This document shows, in pieces, positions 11,332 through 23,259 of a DNA stretch of 64,000 nucleotides. Under the pieces are notes generated by a model, which was not told where the DNA came from, ran no database searches, and worked only from the letters and a program-made list of their open reading frames with translations. The stretch spans positions 70,748,501 to 70,812,500 of the forward strand of contig CM070899.1 in assembly GCA_036417435.1 (NCBI GenBank), given 5' to 3'. Made by a program: the position numbers and the translations under genes. This DNA is from Inia geoffrensis (Eukaryota > Chordata > Mammalia > Artiodactyla > Iniidae). Every line of letters starts with the position of its first letter. Position 1 is the stretch's first letter.

Positions 11332-14098
11332 ACCTTACTTACCTTATAATGGAAAGCTTGTACTCTTTTACCTAGCTTCGCCCTATTTTTTCTACCCTGC
11401 AGATTCTGGCAGCCACCACACTACACTTTGTTTCTATGTGTTTATGTTCTTTCGTTTGTTTTGTTTTGGTTTTGGTTTTTAAGATTTCACCTGTAAGTGA
11501 TTCTTTACACGGTCTTTCCATGTCTGGCTTATTTCTCTTAGCATAATGCTCTCCAGTTTCATCCATCTTGTTGCAAATGTCAGGATTTCCTTCCTTTTTA
11601 AGGCTGAATAATATACCATTGTGTATATATACCATATTTTCTTTATCCATTTATCTATCCACAGACCCTGAGGTTGTTTCCATATCTTGGCTATTGTGAA
11701 TGATGCTGCAGTGAACATGGGAGTACAGATCTCTTTGAAACAGTGATTTTGTTTCTTTTGGATATATACACAAAGGTGGAATTGCTGTATCATGTGTTAA
11801 TTCTACTTTTACTTTCTTGAGGAACCTCCATACTGTTTTCCGTAGTAGCTTTACTAGTTTACATTCCCATTAGCACTATATAAATCTTCCCTTTCTCCAC
11901 ATCCTTGTCAGTTCTCTCGTCCGCTTGATGACAGCCATTCTAACAGGTGTGAGGTAATATCTCATTGTGGTTTTGATTTGTGTTTCCCTGATGATTAGTG
12001 ATGTTGGGCACCTTTTCATATACCTGTTGGCCATTTGTATGTCTTATCTGGAAAAATGTCTATTCAGGCCCTTTGCCCATTTTTCAGTTGGGTTATTTTT
12101 TTTGCTATTGAATTTTGTGTGTTCATTGTATATTTTGAGTATTAACCCCTTATCAGATTTGTGGTTTGCAAATTTTTACTTCCATTCCATAGGATGCCTT
12201 TTCATTATGTTGACGGTTTCCTTTGCTGAGCAGGAGCTTTTTAGTTTAATGCATCCTCACTTGTTTATTCTCACTTTTGTTGCCAAATCCAATAAATCAT
12301 TACCAAGTCCAAAGTAAGGGAGCTTCTCCCCTATGTTTTCTTCTAAAAGTTTTAGGATTTCACAGTATATATTTAAGTATTTAATACATTTTGAGTTGGT
12401 TTTTGTGTATGGTCTAAATGGGGTCTAATTTTATTCTTTTGCATGTAGTTATGCAATTTTTGCAACACCATTTATTGAAGAGGTTATCCTTTCCCCATTT
12501 TTTATTCTTGGCTTCCTCGTTGTAAATTAATTGACCATATATATGCATGGCTTTATTTTTGGGCTCTCTATACCATTGATCTATGTGTTTATTTTTATGG
12601 GAATATGCTGTTTTGATTACTCTAGCTTTGTAATATAGTTTGAAATAAGGACGTGTGAGGCCTCCCATTTTGCTTTTCTAACTCAAAATTGCTTTGGCTA
12701 TTTGGAGTCTTTTGTGCTTCCATACATAGAGTAGGATTGTTTTTTTTCTTATTTCTATGAACAATGCCACTGGAATTGAATTCTGGTGGGATTGCATTGA
12801 ATTTGTAGATTGCTTTGGATACTATGGACATTTTAACAATATTAATTCTTCTAATATATGAACATGGAATATCTTTCCATTTTCTGTGTCTTCTTCAATT
12901 TCTTTCATCAATGATTTATAGTTTTTAATGTATAGATCTTTCACCTTCTAGGTGAAATTTCTTCCTAGGTATTTTATTGTTTTTGTTGCTATTATAAATG
13001 AAATGGTTTTCTTAATTTCTCTTTCTGGCTTTTCACCATTGAGTATGATATTTGCTGTGGCCTTGTGATTCATGGCATTATTATGTTGAAGTAATTTCTT
13101 CTATTCCTAGTTTGTTGAGAGGTTTTTTTTTTTTTTTAATTATGAAAGGGAGTTTAATTTTGTCAAATGCTTTTTCTGTATCTGTTGAGGTGATCATATG
13201 ATTTTTATCAATAATTTTGTTAAGCTGGTATACCGCTTTTATTAAATTGCATACGTTATAACATCTTTGAGTCTCAGGAATAAATGCCACTTGATCATGG
13301 TTCTTTTAATGTCCTGCTGAATTTGGTTTGCTAGTATTTTGTTGCTAGAAGTTTTGAATAAATATTCATAATGGATATTGGCCTATAATTTTCTTTTCTT
13401 GTAGTGTCTTTATCAGGCTTTGGTATCAAGGTAATGCTGGCCTTGTAAAGTGACTTTGGAAATGTTCCCTCCTCTTCTATGTTTTGAAGGAGTTTAAGTA
13501 GATTTGTAATATTCTTCTTTAAATGTTTGGTAGAATTCACCCATGAAGCCATCCCATGTCCTGGACTTTTCTTTGTTGGGAGGTTTTTGATAACTGATTC
13601 AAAATCTTATTAGTAATTTACTCTGTACTGGACCATGTGTAGAGCCTGGGGTGGTGCTCCAGTGCCTATTTAAAAGCTGCTTCTTTATTTTCTGTAGTCC
13701 TGTGGGACTTGGAATATAGCCCCTTTTGGCTATCAGAGCTAGGTATTTTGGGTCCCATACCGCGAGTGGCAGCCATGAATGCTGGGGCTTAAGATGTGTG
13801 GACATGATCCTTCCAGGGAGATACTGGCAACCTGTCCTTATTGTTGGAGTGAGCCAAAGAAAGGCAGGGAAATTACCCATCAACTCTTTTGGACTCTGGG
13901 GAGGATGGCAGTTAGCACATAGATGGCATGCTAATTAGAAGCTGGACACTTAGGCTACAGCTTGTAAAGTACACATCAAAGTACTTCTGGAGACGGGTGT
14001 TTTTGCCTGCTCTGTGTGTGCTGAGCCCTGGGTGGATAGCCATGGTGAGTGCTCATGTCCCCATTTACAACTGCTTCTTTGTTTGCTCTACTGTTGTA

Positions 14099-14386
14099 TA
14101 GTATACAACAGAGCTACTGTAGGTTAAATTCTAGAACATGGAAAATAAAGTGAATATCACAATAAATCAATAACAAATTTTTTGGTTTCCCAGTGCATAT
14201 AAAAGTTATATTTACAGTATGGTCTATTAAGTGAATAGTATTGTCTAAAAAAACAATGTAAAAATACTGCTTAGATATGCCAGCCATTATCTGACAATGC
14301 AAGATTGCCATGAACCTTCGATTTGTAAAAACCGTGATATCTGCGAAGCACAATAAAGAGAAGTGTAGTTTACCAAAGTATGCCTG
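14099..14386 (-). mobile_element. internally deleted Tigger1 (pogo-like) MITE
   Basis: Read on the minus strand it begins CAGGCATACTTTGG (14373-14386), continues 'GCTTCGCAGATATCACGG', then jumps to the Tigger1 3' terminal region with 'TATGCACTGGGAAACCAAAAAA' and 'AATTTAACCTACAGTAGCTC'. The transposase gene is absent, leaving about 290 bp. The left inverted terminus is worn, and the flanking TA duplication is not intact. The same family appears at 41560-42038. Confidence 0.85.
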
Positions 14387-14746
14387 TGGTCCTCTGGGAC
14401 CATGAACACAAGTAATGGCTTTCAGATCTAGGTGTTTTGCAGGCTCATAACCTTAAAAATTGGAGCACTAGATGTGTGGTACAAACCATTTACTTCTCAG
14501 GTAACGCTGGGAGTTGGAGGTTCCCTTCTTATTCTATGGGGCTGTGCTGGAGGTGGGGTTTATGGTGAGAATGTATCTCAGCCTTCCCTACCCATTTTCA
14601 TATGGATATTTTCTCATTTTCACTCTGTGTAGGAGTTTCTCAGCTAGTTTTTGGATTTCTTTCAGAGGAAATTGCTCTATGTATAGCTGTAACTCTGTGT
14701 CTGTGGGAGGAGGAACATTCAGGAACCTCCTATGTTGCCATCTTGG

Positions 14747-16730
14747 TCCAGGGTCCTACGGTTTTGATAGTGAGAGCTTGAGTCTCATAACAGAGAATAC
14801 TATATTCCTTACCTGGCCTGTTTCCTAACTAATATTTCTATAGATAATTTTCCATGAGTCTAAAGGAAGAAATCAACTCAACTGAAATAAAAACTTACCA
14901 CCTTTTAAAACCCCAACACTGTAAGAATTTTTCTTATCTTAATGGCAACCTAAATTTTTTTTCATACTGTTTGACACATATAAGAAAAATATGAGGTGTT
15001 TTTTCCTCAAGGTTAGGAGCCCCATATACTACCATAGTTATTTCAACCTGTATATAGGCATTAACTATGAGACTTGGGAGTTTTAACTATTTCTTAAAAC
15101 CATGTAATCTACAAAATCTTTCAGAGATAAGGGATACTGCTTTGTGGTCATTACTTTCAGTCCAACTAGGCATTAATTTCCTTAAATTCCCTTTACCAAA
15201 CACAAAAAGAAAATGAGAGATAGGAGAATAATTTAAATGTACCTGTGGTGCTTGTAGAATGGCACTGCTGTGCATCCTTATTTCATTGCAGACAACAATT
15301 TCATATACCAAGAAGATAATTTCTTTTCTCAGTAGACTCCAACAGATAAATTTTTATTGATGTAAATAATTCAGCAGCTTGTTATAGAGAAACCACTTCA
15401 CATTAAGCATTTCCTTGCTCTATCTTAAATGTACACGGAGATCTTCCACTGGATACCACTAATATCTGATGCAAACTGGAGGTTTCCCAGTTTAAGATGA
15501 GTTGTAGCTCTTTAAGGAACTGAGCCCATTGCTAAGGGACTTGGTTAAACATTTGCCAGAAAAAGAAAAGCTAAGCAGAGTGCAGAGTTAAGGAACAAAG
15601 AAAATAATAGAGCTTTCCTGGTCATTATGTTGATCTGAGAGCTTTCATAGTCACAACACATCTGGAGGTTAGCTTTCAAGTTGGTCCTTCAGGGACTATG
15701 AAGGAGATTAAAATTTATATAGGGCAAATATAATTCTCAGTAAAATTTAAGGGGCAATAACAAGTTTCCATATTTGACAGCTCTCTTTTTAATCACCTAG
15801 AGAGTAGAGAATAAGATTATACAAAATCTAAACTTTTTTCTTTTTGAGACATAAAGGACAGTTCATTTAAAATCTGAAAAAAAATGTTTTTATGGTACTC
15901 TGTAGAGTTCTTCCTGATTTAGCTGCTTAATTCTGTAAATCTTTTCTGATAACTTTTTCTTTGAGGAGGAAGTCCACTTGCCTGTTGGCAAGTTGTCCTT
16001 GACTTGGGGTGCTCTCTCTCTTTGTGGCAGCATTCAGGCACTGATCTGGAGGATCCATTGCCAAGCTATTCCCCATAAGCCTGCCTCTTCCCCACTTTAC
16101 CACCACTTTTGACTTATAACAGGCTTCATACTGATTCTTGGTATACAGTAATTTGGGTCTTGTTTAAGATTTTTGTGCTTGTCTAGTACCAAAGGGATGA
16201 ATTCCTAAAGCGGGTATTTCAGCAAATTCAAATATAGTTGATAAATATTTTATTCAACTTGTGATTTAATGTGGTACCTGGCTTGCAGCTCTTGATGCCA
16301 GCTTCCTCAGCTTCCCATTAGAATACATAAGAGAAAAGAGATCAACTTTCCCAACCCTAAGGTTGACAGTTTACTTAAGGCTAAAATCTGGGAGAAATAT
16401 AAAATAAGTGGAACCAGATTGAGAAAAGCATGTTCAGACCACCTGAGAAAAGATAGACATCACAATCCTCCTTTATTCCCTATACCCTGATTCAGTGTCT
16501 TTATCAACCAGAACATTGAGCAACCATACATATGCCCCTCAGGAACCAATTCCTAAAAGCAGTCTGATTAGTATGGCCCTACCTGCCCAGCAGTTATTTT
16601 TAATTACATTAGCAATAGACAAAATATATTTTCATTTATATTTTTTATATATACTTGCCAAAATAGAATCTTATATTTTCTCAACTTTCGCCAAGCTAGA
16701 AGCAATAATGCCCTGTATTAATTATTTTTG
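14747..16730. other. intergenic, no supported feature
   Basis: Nearly 2 kb, AT-rich and apparently unique. The segment 15940-16320 is slightly GC-richer and could be an old LTR or other repeat, but I cannot name one. The longest frames (74 codons at 15087-15311 minus, 81 at 16495-16740 plus) resemble no family. Confidence 0.4.
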
Positions 16731-16734
16731 TCAA

Positions 16735-16890
16735 TTTTAATGAAGTTAAGCATCTTGCCATTTGTATTTCCTTTTTTTTGTGATAGCCTGTTGTATTCTT
16801 TGACCATTCTGTTATTGAATTATTTGCCGCCTTCTTACTGTTTTATGTGGATGATTTTTATATTCTGCTAGTTACTTTTTATGCCAGTCA
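16735..16890 (-). mobile_element. probable old L1 ORF2 fragment
   Basis: The order 'AAGCATCTTGCCATTTGTATTTCC', 'TTTGACCATTCTGTTATTGAATTATTTG' follows the minus-strand L1 ORF2 region near its C-terminal third, heavily diverged. About 150 bp only; call is tentative. Confidence 0.45.
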
Positions 16891-17611
16891 GAAACAGTAA
16901 TTCTCAGAAAACAACAGGAAATGGAAATGGGGATGAGAATTAAGTGTCACATTATACTCTGGAAATTTTAGCTTCACAAATAAATCATCACAAGTGGGGG
17001 CTCAGAAGAACCACAGTACTAATTGGAGCTGAGAACTGAAATGTTTTATGAACTTAGTTTAATATGTGAGAAAATCAAATAAGAATGAAGGAGAAGATAC
17101 ATCAGGTAAAACACATTCATACATGAGAATTGAATGAGGAGCTCTCTCTCTATATATATGTGTATATCCGTTTTCCCTCTGGCCATTAATCTGAGTGGGA
17201 AAGTCAGCTTTCACAAGTTGATGAGAGTAAAGCAAAGGGCAACCCCTCTTATTTATGGACTGATAAAGAGGAAAATGATTGTGTGGGCAGAGAGTAAAAA
17301 ATACAACATTCCAACAGGAATACTGAGAAGAACTTAACGTTTTCAAAACCAGAATTGGATTTAATGCAATTAATATATTAGGGACTACCATTGGCTATAT
17401 CGTAATAGAATTAATGTCATCCATATAGAAGGGAAAGCAGCATTTTTAAAGTCATTTTTCATTTTTAAACGACTACGTAGAGAACTGTGATAAAGATGAT
17501 AATGTATAGGAGAATTGCACTAATGATTGTGGTGGTGGTGAGAGGAAAGAAAAGCTGTGTCTTAAATAAATATGCCCAAAAGAACTAATTTCCCTCTTGA
17601 GTCTGTTAGCA
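16891..17611. other. intergenic, no supported feature
   Basis: Unique-looking AT-rich sequence. The 110-codon minus frame at 17059-17391 has no recognisable domain and base use typical of non-coding flanks. Confidence 0.4.
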
Positions 17612-17752
17612 AGAACAGAGATTATCAAACATTAGTGTGTATCAGAGTCACCTTAGAGTTAATAAAGAACACAGGGACGCAGGCTCATTGAAATAGGATG
17701 GAAGCTTGATCTTTGCACTTTTACTGATTTCTCCAGGTGATCCCAACGCTCA
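17612..17752 (-). mobile_element. MER5A-like hAT-Charlie remnant
   Basis: The sequence follows the MER5A plan in reverse: 'TTATCAAACATTAGTGTGTATCAGAGTCACC' at the left and 'GATTTCTCCAGGTGATCCCAACGCT' at the right. About 140 of 189 bp remain. It directly abuts the inverted L1 block. Confidence 0.65.
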
Positions 17753-17756
17753 CTAA

Positions 17757-18852
17757 GATTTACATTATTCTAAATTCTTTTTCCGGTAGACTGCCTGTTT
17801 CCTCCTCATTTGTTTGGTCTGGTGGGTTTTTACCTTGCTCCTTCATCTTTCGTGTACTTCTCTGTCTTCTCATTTTGCATAACTTACTGTGTTTGGGGTC
17901 TCCTTTTCACAGGCTGCAGGTTCATAGTTCCTGTTGTTTTTGGTTTCTGCCCCCAGTGGGTAAGGTTGGTTCAGTGAATTGTGTAGGCTTCCTAGTGGAG
18001 GGGACTGGTGCCTGTGTTCTGGTGGATGAGGCTGGCTCTTGTCTTTCTGGTGGGCAGGACCACATCTGATGGTGTGTTTTGGTGTGTCTGTGAACTTAAT
18101 ATGATTTCAGGCAGCCTCTCTTCTAATGGGTGGGATTGTGCTGTCTTGTTAGTCGTTTGGCATGGGGTGTCCAGCACTGTAGCTTGCTGGTCATTGGGTG
18201 GAGCTGGGTCTTCACATTCAGACAGAGATCTCTGGGAGAGCTCTCACTGATTGATATTACATGGGGCCATGAGGTCTCTGGTGGTCCAATATCCTGGACT
18301 CGGCTCTCGCACCTCAGAGGCTCAGGCCTGACACCAAGCTGGAACACCAAGACACTGTCAGCCACATGGCTCAGAAGAAAAGGGAGAAAAAAAGAAAAGA
18401 AAAAAATAAAGTTATTAAAATAAAAAATAAAAAAGTATTATTAAAAATAAGAAAGTAAAAAAGTATAAAAAAAGGAAAGAAAGAAAGAAGAGAGCAACCA
18501 AACCATACAACAAATCCACCAATGATAACAAGTGCTGAAAACTATACAAAAAAAAAAAAAAACAACGGATAGACAGAACCCTAGGACAAATTGTAAAAGC
18601 AAAGGAATATGGACAAAATCACACAAAGAAGCATACCCATACACAAAAAGAGAAAACAGGAAAAAAATATAAAAAAAAGAAGAGAGCAACCAAATCAACA
18701 AACAAATCTACCAATGATATTAAGCTCTAAAGAAGACAGAGATAAAACCAGAAACAAATTAGATGCAAAAAGCAAACCCCAAGTCTACAGTTGCTCCCAA
18801 AGTCCACCACTTTAATTTTGGGATGATTCATTGTCTATTCAAGTATTCCACA
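17757..18852 (-). mobile_element. inverted 5' block of a young L1
   Basis: This block matches, in the same minus orientation, positions 37480-38790 of the full-length L1: the ORF1 N-terminus (17757-17880), then 5' UTR with GA-rich and 'GAACCCTAGGACAAAT' repeat units, ending at a CAAGTATTCCACA phrase (18840-18852). At 18852/18853 it switches directly to plus-strand ORF2. The head-to-head arrangement suggests the 5' inversion typical of twin-primed L1 insertions. See the finding for the alternative. Confidence 0.8.
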
Positions 18853-20818
18853 ATCCAAGAAGAAGATATAACAATGGTACATATTTATGCACCCAACATA
18901 GGAGCACCTCAATACATAAGGCAAATGCTAACAGCCATAAAAGGGGAAATTGACAGTAAAACAATCATAGTAGGAGACTTTAACACCCCACATCACCAAT
19001 GGACAGATCATCCAAAGTGAAAATAAATAGGAAACACAAGCTTTAAATGATACATTAAATAAGATGGACTTAATTGATATTTATAGAACATTCCATCCAA
19101 AAACAACAGAATACACTTGCTTCTCAAGTGCTCATGGAACATTCTTCAGGACAGATCATATCTTAGGTCACAAATCAAGCCTTGGTAAATTTTAAAAAAT
19201 TGAAATCGCATCAAGTGTCTCTTCTGACCACAGTGCTATGAGGCTACATATAAATTAGAGGAAAAAATCTGTAAAAAATACAAACACTTGGAGGCTAAAC
19301 AATACACTACTAAACAACCAAGAGATCAATGAAGAAATCAAGGGGGAAATCAAAAAATACCTAGACAAATGACAATGAAAACACGATGACCCAAGACCTA
19401 TGGGATGCAGCAAAAGCAGTTCTAAGAGGGAAGTATTGCAATATAATCCTGCCTCAAGAAACAGGAAACATCTCAAATAAACAAGCTAACCTTACACCTA
19501 AAGCAATTAGGGAAAAAGACCCCAAAGTTAGCAGAAGGAAAGAAATCATAAAGATCAGATCAGAAATAAATGAGAAAGAAATGAAGAAAACAGTAACAAA
19601 GGTCAATAAAACTAAAAGCTGGTTCTTTGAAAAGAAAATTGATAATCACTAGCCAGACACATCAAGAAAAAAAAGAAGACTAAAATCAATAGAATTAGAA
19701 ATGAAAAGGGAGAAGTAACAACTGACACTGCAGAAATACAAAGGATCATGAGAGATTACTACAAGCAACTTTATGCCAATAAAATGGACAACCTGAAAGA
19801 AATGGACAAATTCTTACAAATTCAAACTACAGGCCAATATCACTGATGAACATAGATGCAAAAATCCTCAACAAAATACTAGGAAACAGACTCCAACAGC
19901 ACATTAAAAGGATCATACACCATGAACAAGTGGGGTTTATCCAGGAATGCATGGATTCTTCAATATACACAAATCAATCAATGTGATACACCATACTTAC
20001 AAATTGAAGGAGAAAAACCATATGATCATCTCAATAGATGCAGAAAAAGCTTTAGACAAAATTCAATACCCATTTACCATAAAAACTCTCCAGAAAGTAG
20101 GCATATAAGGAACCTACCTCAACATAATAAAGTCCATATATGACAAACCCACAGCCAACATCGTTCTCAATGGTGAAAAACAGAAACCATTTCCACTATG
20201 ATCAGGACAAGCCAAGGTTGCCCACTCTCAATACTGTTATTCAACATAGTTTTAGAAGTTTTAGCCACAGCAATCAGAGAAGAAAAAGAAATAAAAGGAG
20301 TCCAACTAGGAAAAGAAAAAGTAGAACTGTAAGTGTTTGCAGATGACATGATACTATACATAGAGAATCCTAAAGATGCTACCAGAAAACTACTAGAGCT
20401 AATCAATTAATTTGGTAAAGTAGCAGGATACAAAATGAATGCACAGAAATCACTTGCGTTGCTATACACTAAAGAAAAGCCTGAAAGAGAAATTAAGGAA
20501 ACACTCCTATTTACCATTGCAACGAAAAGAATAAAATCCCTAGGAATAAACCTACCTAAGGAGACAAAAGATCTGTATGCAGAAGACTATAAGACACTGA
20601 TGAAAGAAATTACAGATGAGACAAACAGATGGAGAGATATACTATGTTCTTGGATTGGAAGAATCAACATTGTAAAAATGACTCTACTAGCCAAAGCAAT
20701 CTACAGATTCAATGCAATCCCTATCAAACTACCAATGGCATTTTTCACAGAACTGGAACAAAAAATTTCACCATTTGTATAGGAACACAAAAGGCCCCAA
20801 ATAGCCAAAGCAATCGTG

Positions 20819-20849
<31 letters not shown>

Positions 20850-22063
20850 GGAGGAATCAGACTCTGTGACTTCAGACTATACTACAAAGCTACAGTCATC
20901 AAGACAGTATGGTACTGGCACAAAAACAGAAATATAGATCAATAGAACAGGGTAGAAAGCCCAGAGATAAACCCACGCACCTATTGTCACCTTATTTTTG
21001 ATAAACAGGGCAAGAATATACAATGGAGAAAGGAGAGTCTCTTCAATAAGTGGTGCTGGGAAAACTGGACAGCTACATGTAAAAGAATGAAATTAGAACA
21101 CTCCCTAACACCATATGCAAAAACAAGCTCAAAATGGATTAAAGACCTAAATGTAAGGCCAAACACTATAAAACTCGTAGAGGAAAGCACAGGCAGAACA
21201 CTCTATGACATAAGTCACAGCAAGATCCTTTTTGACCCACCTCCTAGAGAAATGGAAATAAAAACAAAAATAAACAAATGGAACATAATGAAACTTAAAA
21301 GCTTTTGCACAGCAAAGGAAACCATAAACAAGACAAGAAGGCAACCCTCAGAATGGGAGAAAATATTTGCAAACAAAGCAGCTGCCAAAATATTAATCTC
21401 AAAATTATACAAGCAGCTCATGTAGCTCAATATCAAAAAAAGAAAAAACACAATCCAAAAGTGGGTAGGAGACCTAAATAGACATTTCTCCAAAGAAGAT
21501 ATACAGATTGCCAACAAACATGTGAAATGATGCTCAACATCACTAATCATTAGTGAAATGCAAATGAAAACTACAGTGAGGTATCACCTCACACCAGTCA
21601 AAATAGCCATCAGCAAAAAATCTACGAACAATAAATGCTGGAGAGGGTGTGGAGTAAAGGGAACCCTCTTGCACTGTTGGTGGGAATGTCAATTGATACA
21701 GCTACTATGGAGAACAGTATGGAGGTTCCTTAAAAAACTAAAAATAGAACTACCATACGACCCAGGAATCCCACTCCTGGTCATATACCCTGAGAAAACC
21801 ATAATTCAAAAAGAGTCAGGTACCACAATGTTCATTGCAGCTCTATTTACAGTAGCCAGGACATGGAAACAACATAAGTGTCCATTGACATATGAATGGA
21901 TAAAGAAGATGTGGCACATATATACAATGGAATATTTCTCAGCCTTAAAAAGAAATGAAATTGAGTTATTTGTAGTGAGGTGGATGAACCTAGAGACTGT
22001 CATACAGAGTGAAGTAAGTCAGAAAGAGAAAAACAAATACCGTATGGTAACACATATATATAG
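18853..22063 (+). pseudogene. L1 ORF2 pseudogene (endonuclease/RT), 5'-truncated
   Basis: ORF2 encodes the endonuclease and reverse transcriptase that carry out target-primed L1 insertion. Here the frame starts mid-endonuclease with IQEEDIT and VGDFNTP. A 1-bp deletion near 18990 shifts the frame. Further breaks follow, including a loss of about 280 bp at about 19820 that removes the RT section before the YRPIS motif, and a 28-base A run (20819-20846) inside the thumb region. The RT catalytic motif FADDMILY is intact at about 20336-20360, unlike the 34.56-kb copy. The C-terminal domain (21558-22060) keeps a CWRGC...H...CWWEC cluster. It cannot make a working protein. Confidence 0.9.
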
Positions 22064-22294
22064 AACCCAAAAAAAAAAAAAAAAAAAAGTGGTTCTGAAG
22101 AACTTACGGGCAGGACAGGGTTAAAGATGCAGACTCATAGAATGGACTTGATGATGGGAGGGGGAAGGGTAAGCTGGGATGAATTGAGAGAGTGGCATGG
22201 ACATATATACACTACCAAATGTAAAATAAGTAGCAGGAAGCAGCCACATAGCACAGGGAGATCAGCTCGGTGCTTTGTGACCACCTAGAGTGGT

Positions 22295-22315
22295 GGGATA
22301 GGGAGGGTGGCGGGG
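22295..22315 (+). other. G-rich tract in L1 3' UTR
   Basis: Four G runs of at least three (22295, 22301, 22305, 22312) with loops of 1-4 bases give G-quadruplex potential, in the same position of the L1 3' UTR as the other young copies. Confidence 0.65.
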
Positions 22316-22439
22316 AGATGCAAGAAGGAGGAGATATGGGGATGTATATATATGTATAGTTGATTCACTTTGTTACACAGCAGAAACTAGCACACAATTG
22401 TAAAGCAATTATACTCCAATAAAGATATTAAAAAAAAAC

Positions 22440-22640
22440 CTGTTAACATCACAAAAGACAAGAAAGACTGAGGGACTATCACAGAATAGAGAGGCACATC
22501 AATGAAATGAAACGTGGGATTCTGGATAGGATCCTGGAAGAGGAAAAGGACAATAGTGTAATTTGACTAAGGTCTGTAATGTAGTTAATAGTGTAATATC
22601 TCTGTTAATTTCCTGGTTTTGATCACAATAGTGTACTGGG
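22440..22640 (+). mobile_element. old L1 3' UTR fragment
   Basis: 'GACTGAGGGACTATCACAG', 'GGATTCTGGATAGGATCCTGGA' and 'GTAATGTAGTTAATAGTG' follow the 3' UTR order of old L1M subfamilies, also seen at 29640-30130. It is the right-hand host sequence of the young L1 just before it. Confidence 0.6.
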
Positions 22641-23259
22641 GAACTCATGTGTGAAGACTTACGCTGTCTCTTTCAGGGTTTCAGAAGTCACAACTTGGTG
22701 TTCTGGTGTAGAAGGTAAATAAAATGGTTTGTTCAAAATAAATTAATTAAATAAAATGAAACTATCACAACATAAAATGTATACAGTGTTTTAATATATA
22801 TGTAAAAGTGAGATCATTTTTAAAATCAAATACATATTGCAGAAAATTTTTCGTAATATCAAAACAGTTTATAATGTAAGTCAAGAAATGGTGTTAAGTT
22901 AGGTGTTTGAAGTTAGGTGTTTGAAGTATTGTTTGTTTGCCGAAAGGAAAAAGAAAGCCTTAAAATATATTGACTGTTCGCAGTGATAGGGAATAAAGGT
23001 AGTTATTGCCATTAAAATTATAAACAAGGCAAATAGGCTGTCACTACCTCCTTCTCTGTCTTCTCCTCCTCCTCCTATCATTATTTTGATTTATTGTTAT
23101 TAAGGTTTCTTTTGGAGATTTTTGTTTATCCTAATAATGAAAAAACAATTATATCTAATTGTGGGGAAAAGTAGTCAGTTATTTTGTTGATATATTATTC
23201 TTTTCTTAATGAGAATCAACTGAAAAGTTATTAGTAATGATAAGACAGGTACAAACAGA
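22641..23259. other. intergenic, AT-rich
   Basis: No gene or clear repeat. Short duplications such as AAGTTAGGTGTTTG (22897-22925, two copies, direct) occur. Confidence 0.4.

Larger units (their letters stand above)
10921..14746 (-). mobile_element. old L1 with both ends but an internal deletion
   Basis: Reading leftward from 14746, the element has the L1 5' end with a perfect CCAAGATGGC YY1-type site (14737-14746), then a 5' UTR to about 13620. From about 13590 it has ORF2 RT to C-terminus, and then a 3' UTR ending near 10921. ORF1, the endonuclease and the first part of RT are missing between the 5' UTR and ORF2. ORF2 pieces in broken frames include the motif around ENYRPIS (13370-13400) and a TEKAFDKI motif A (13150-13190). 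A SINE (11115-11331) and a Tigger1-derived MITE (14099-14386) inserted later. No flanking duplication was found. It could also be two L1 fragments joined by a deletion. Confidence 0.75.
18853..22432 (+). mobile_element. young L1, endonuclease to 3' end, plus strand
   Basis: A 3.6-kb L1 segment with ORF2 from the second half of the endonuclease through RT and the Cys-rich C-terminus, then the 3' UTR ('GAGTGGCATGGACATATATAC', G-rich tract, AATAAA at about 22420) and a short A tail. It lies inside older L1 3' UTR sequence on its right side (22440-22640). Its left partner is the inverted block 17757-18852. A target-site duplication was not found. Confidence 0.85.
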
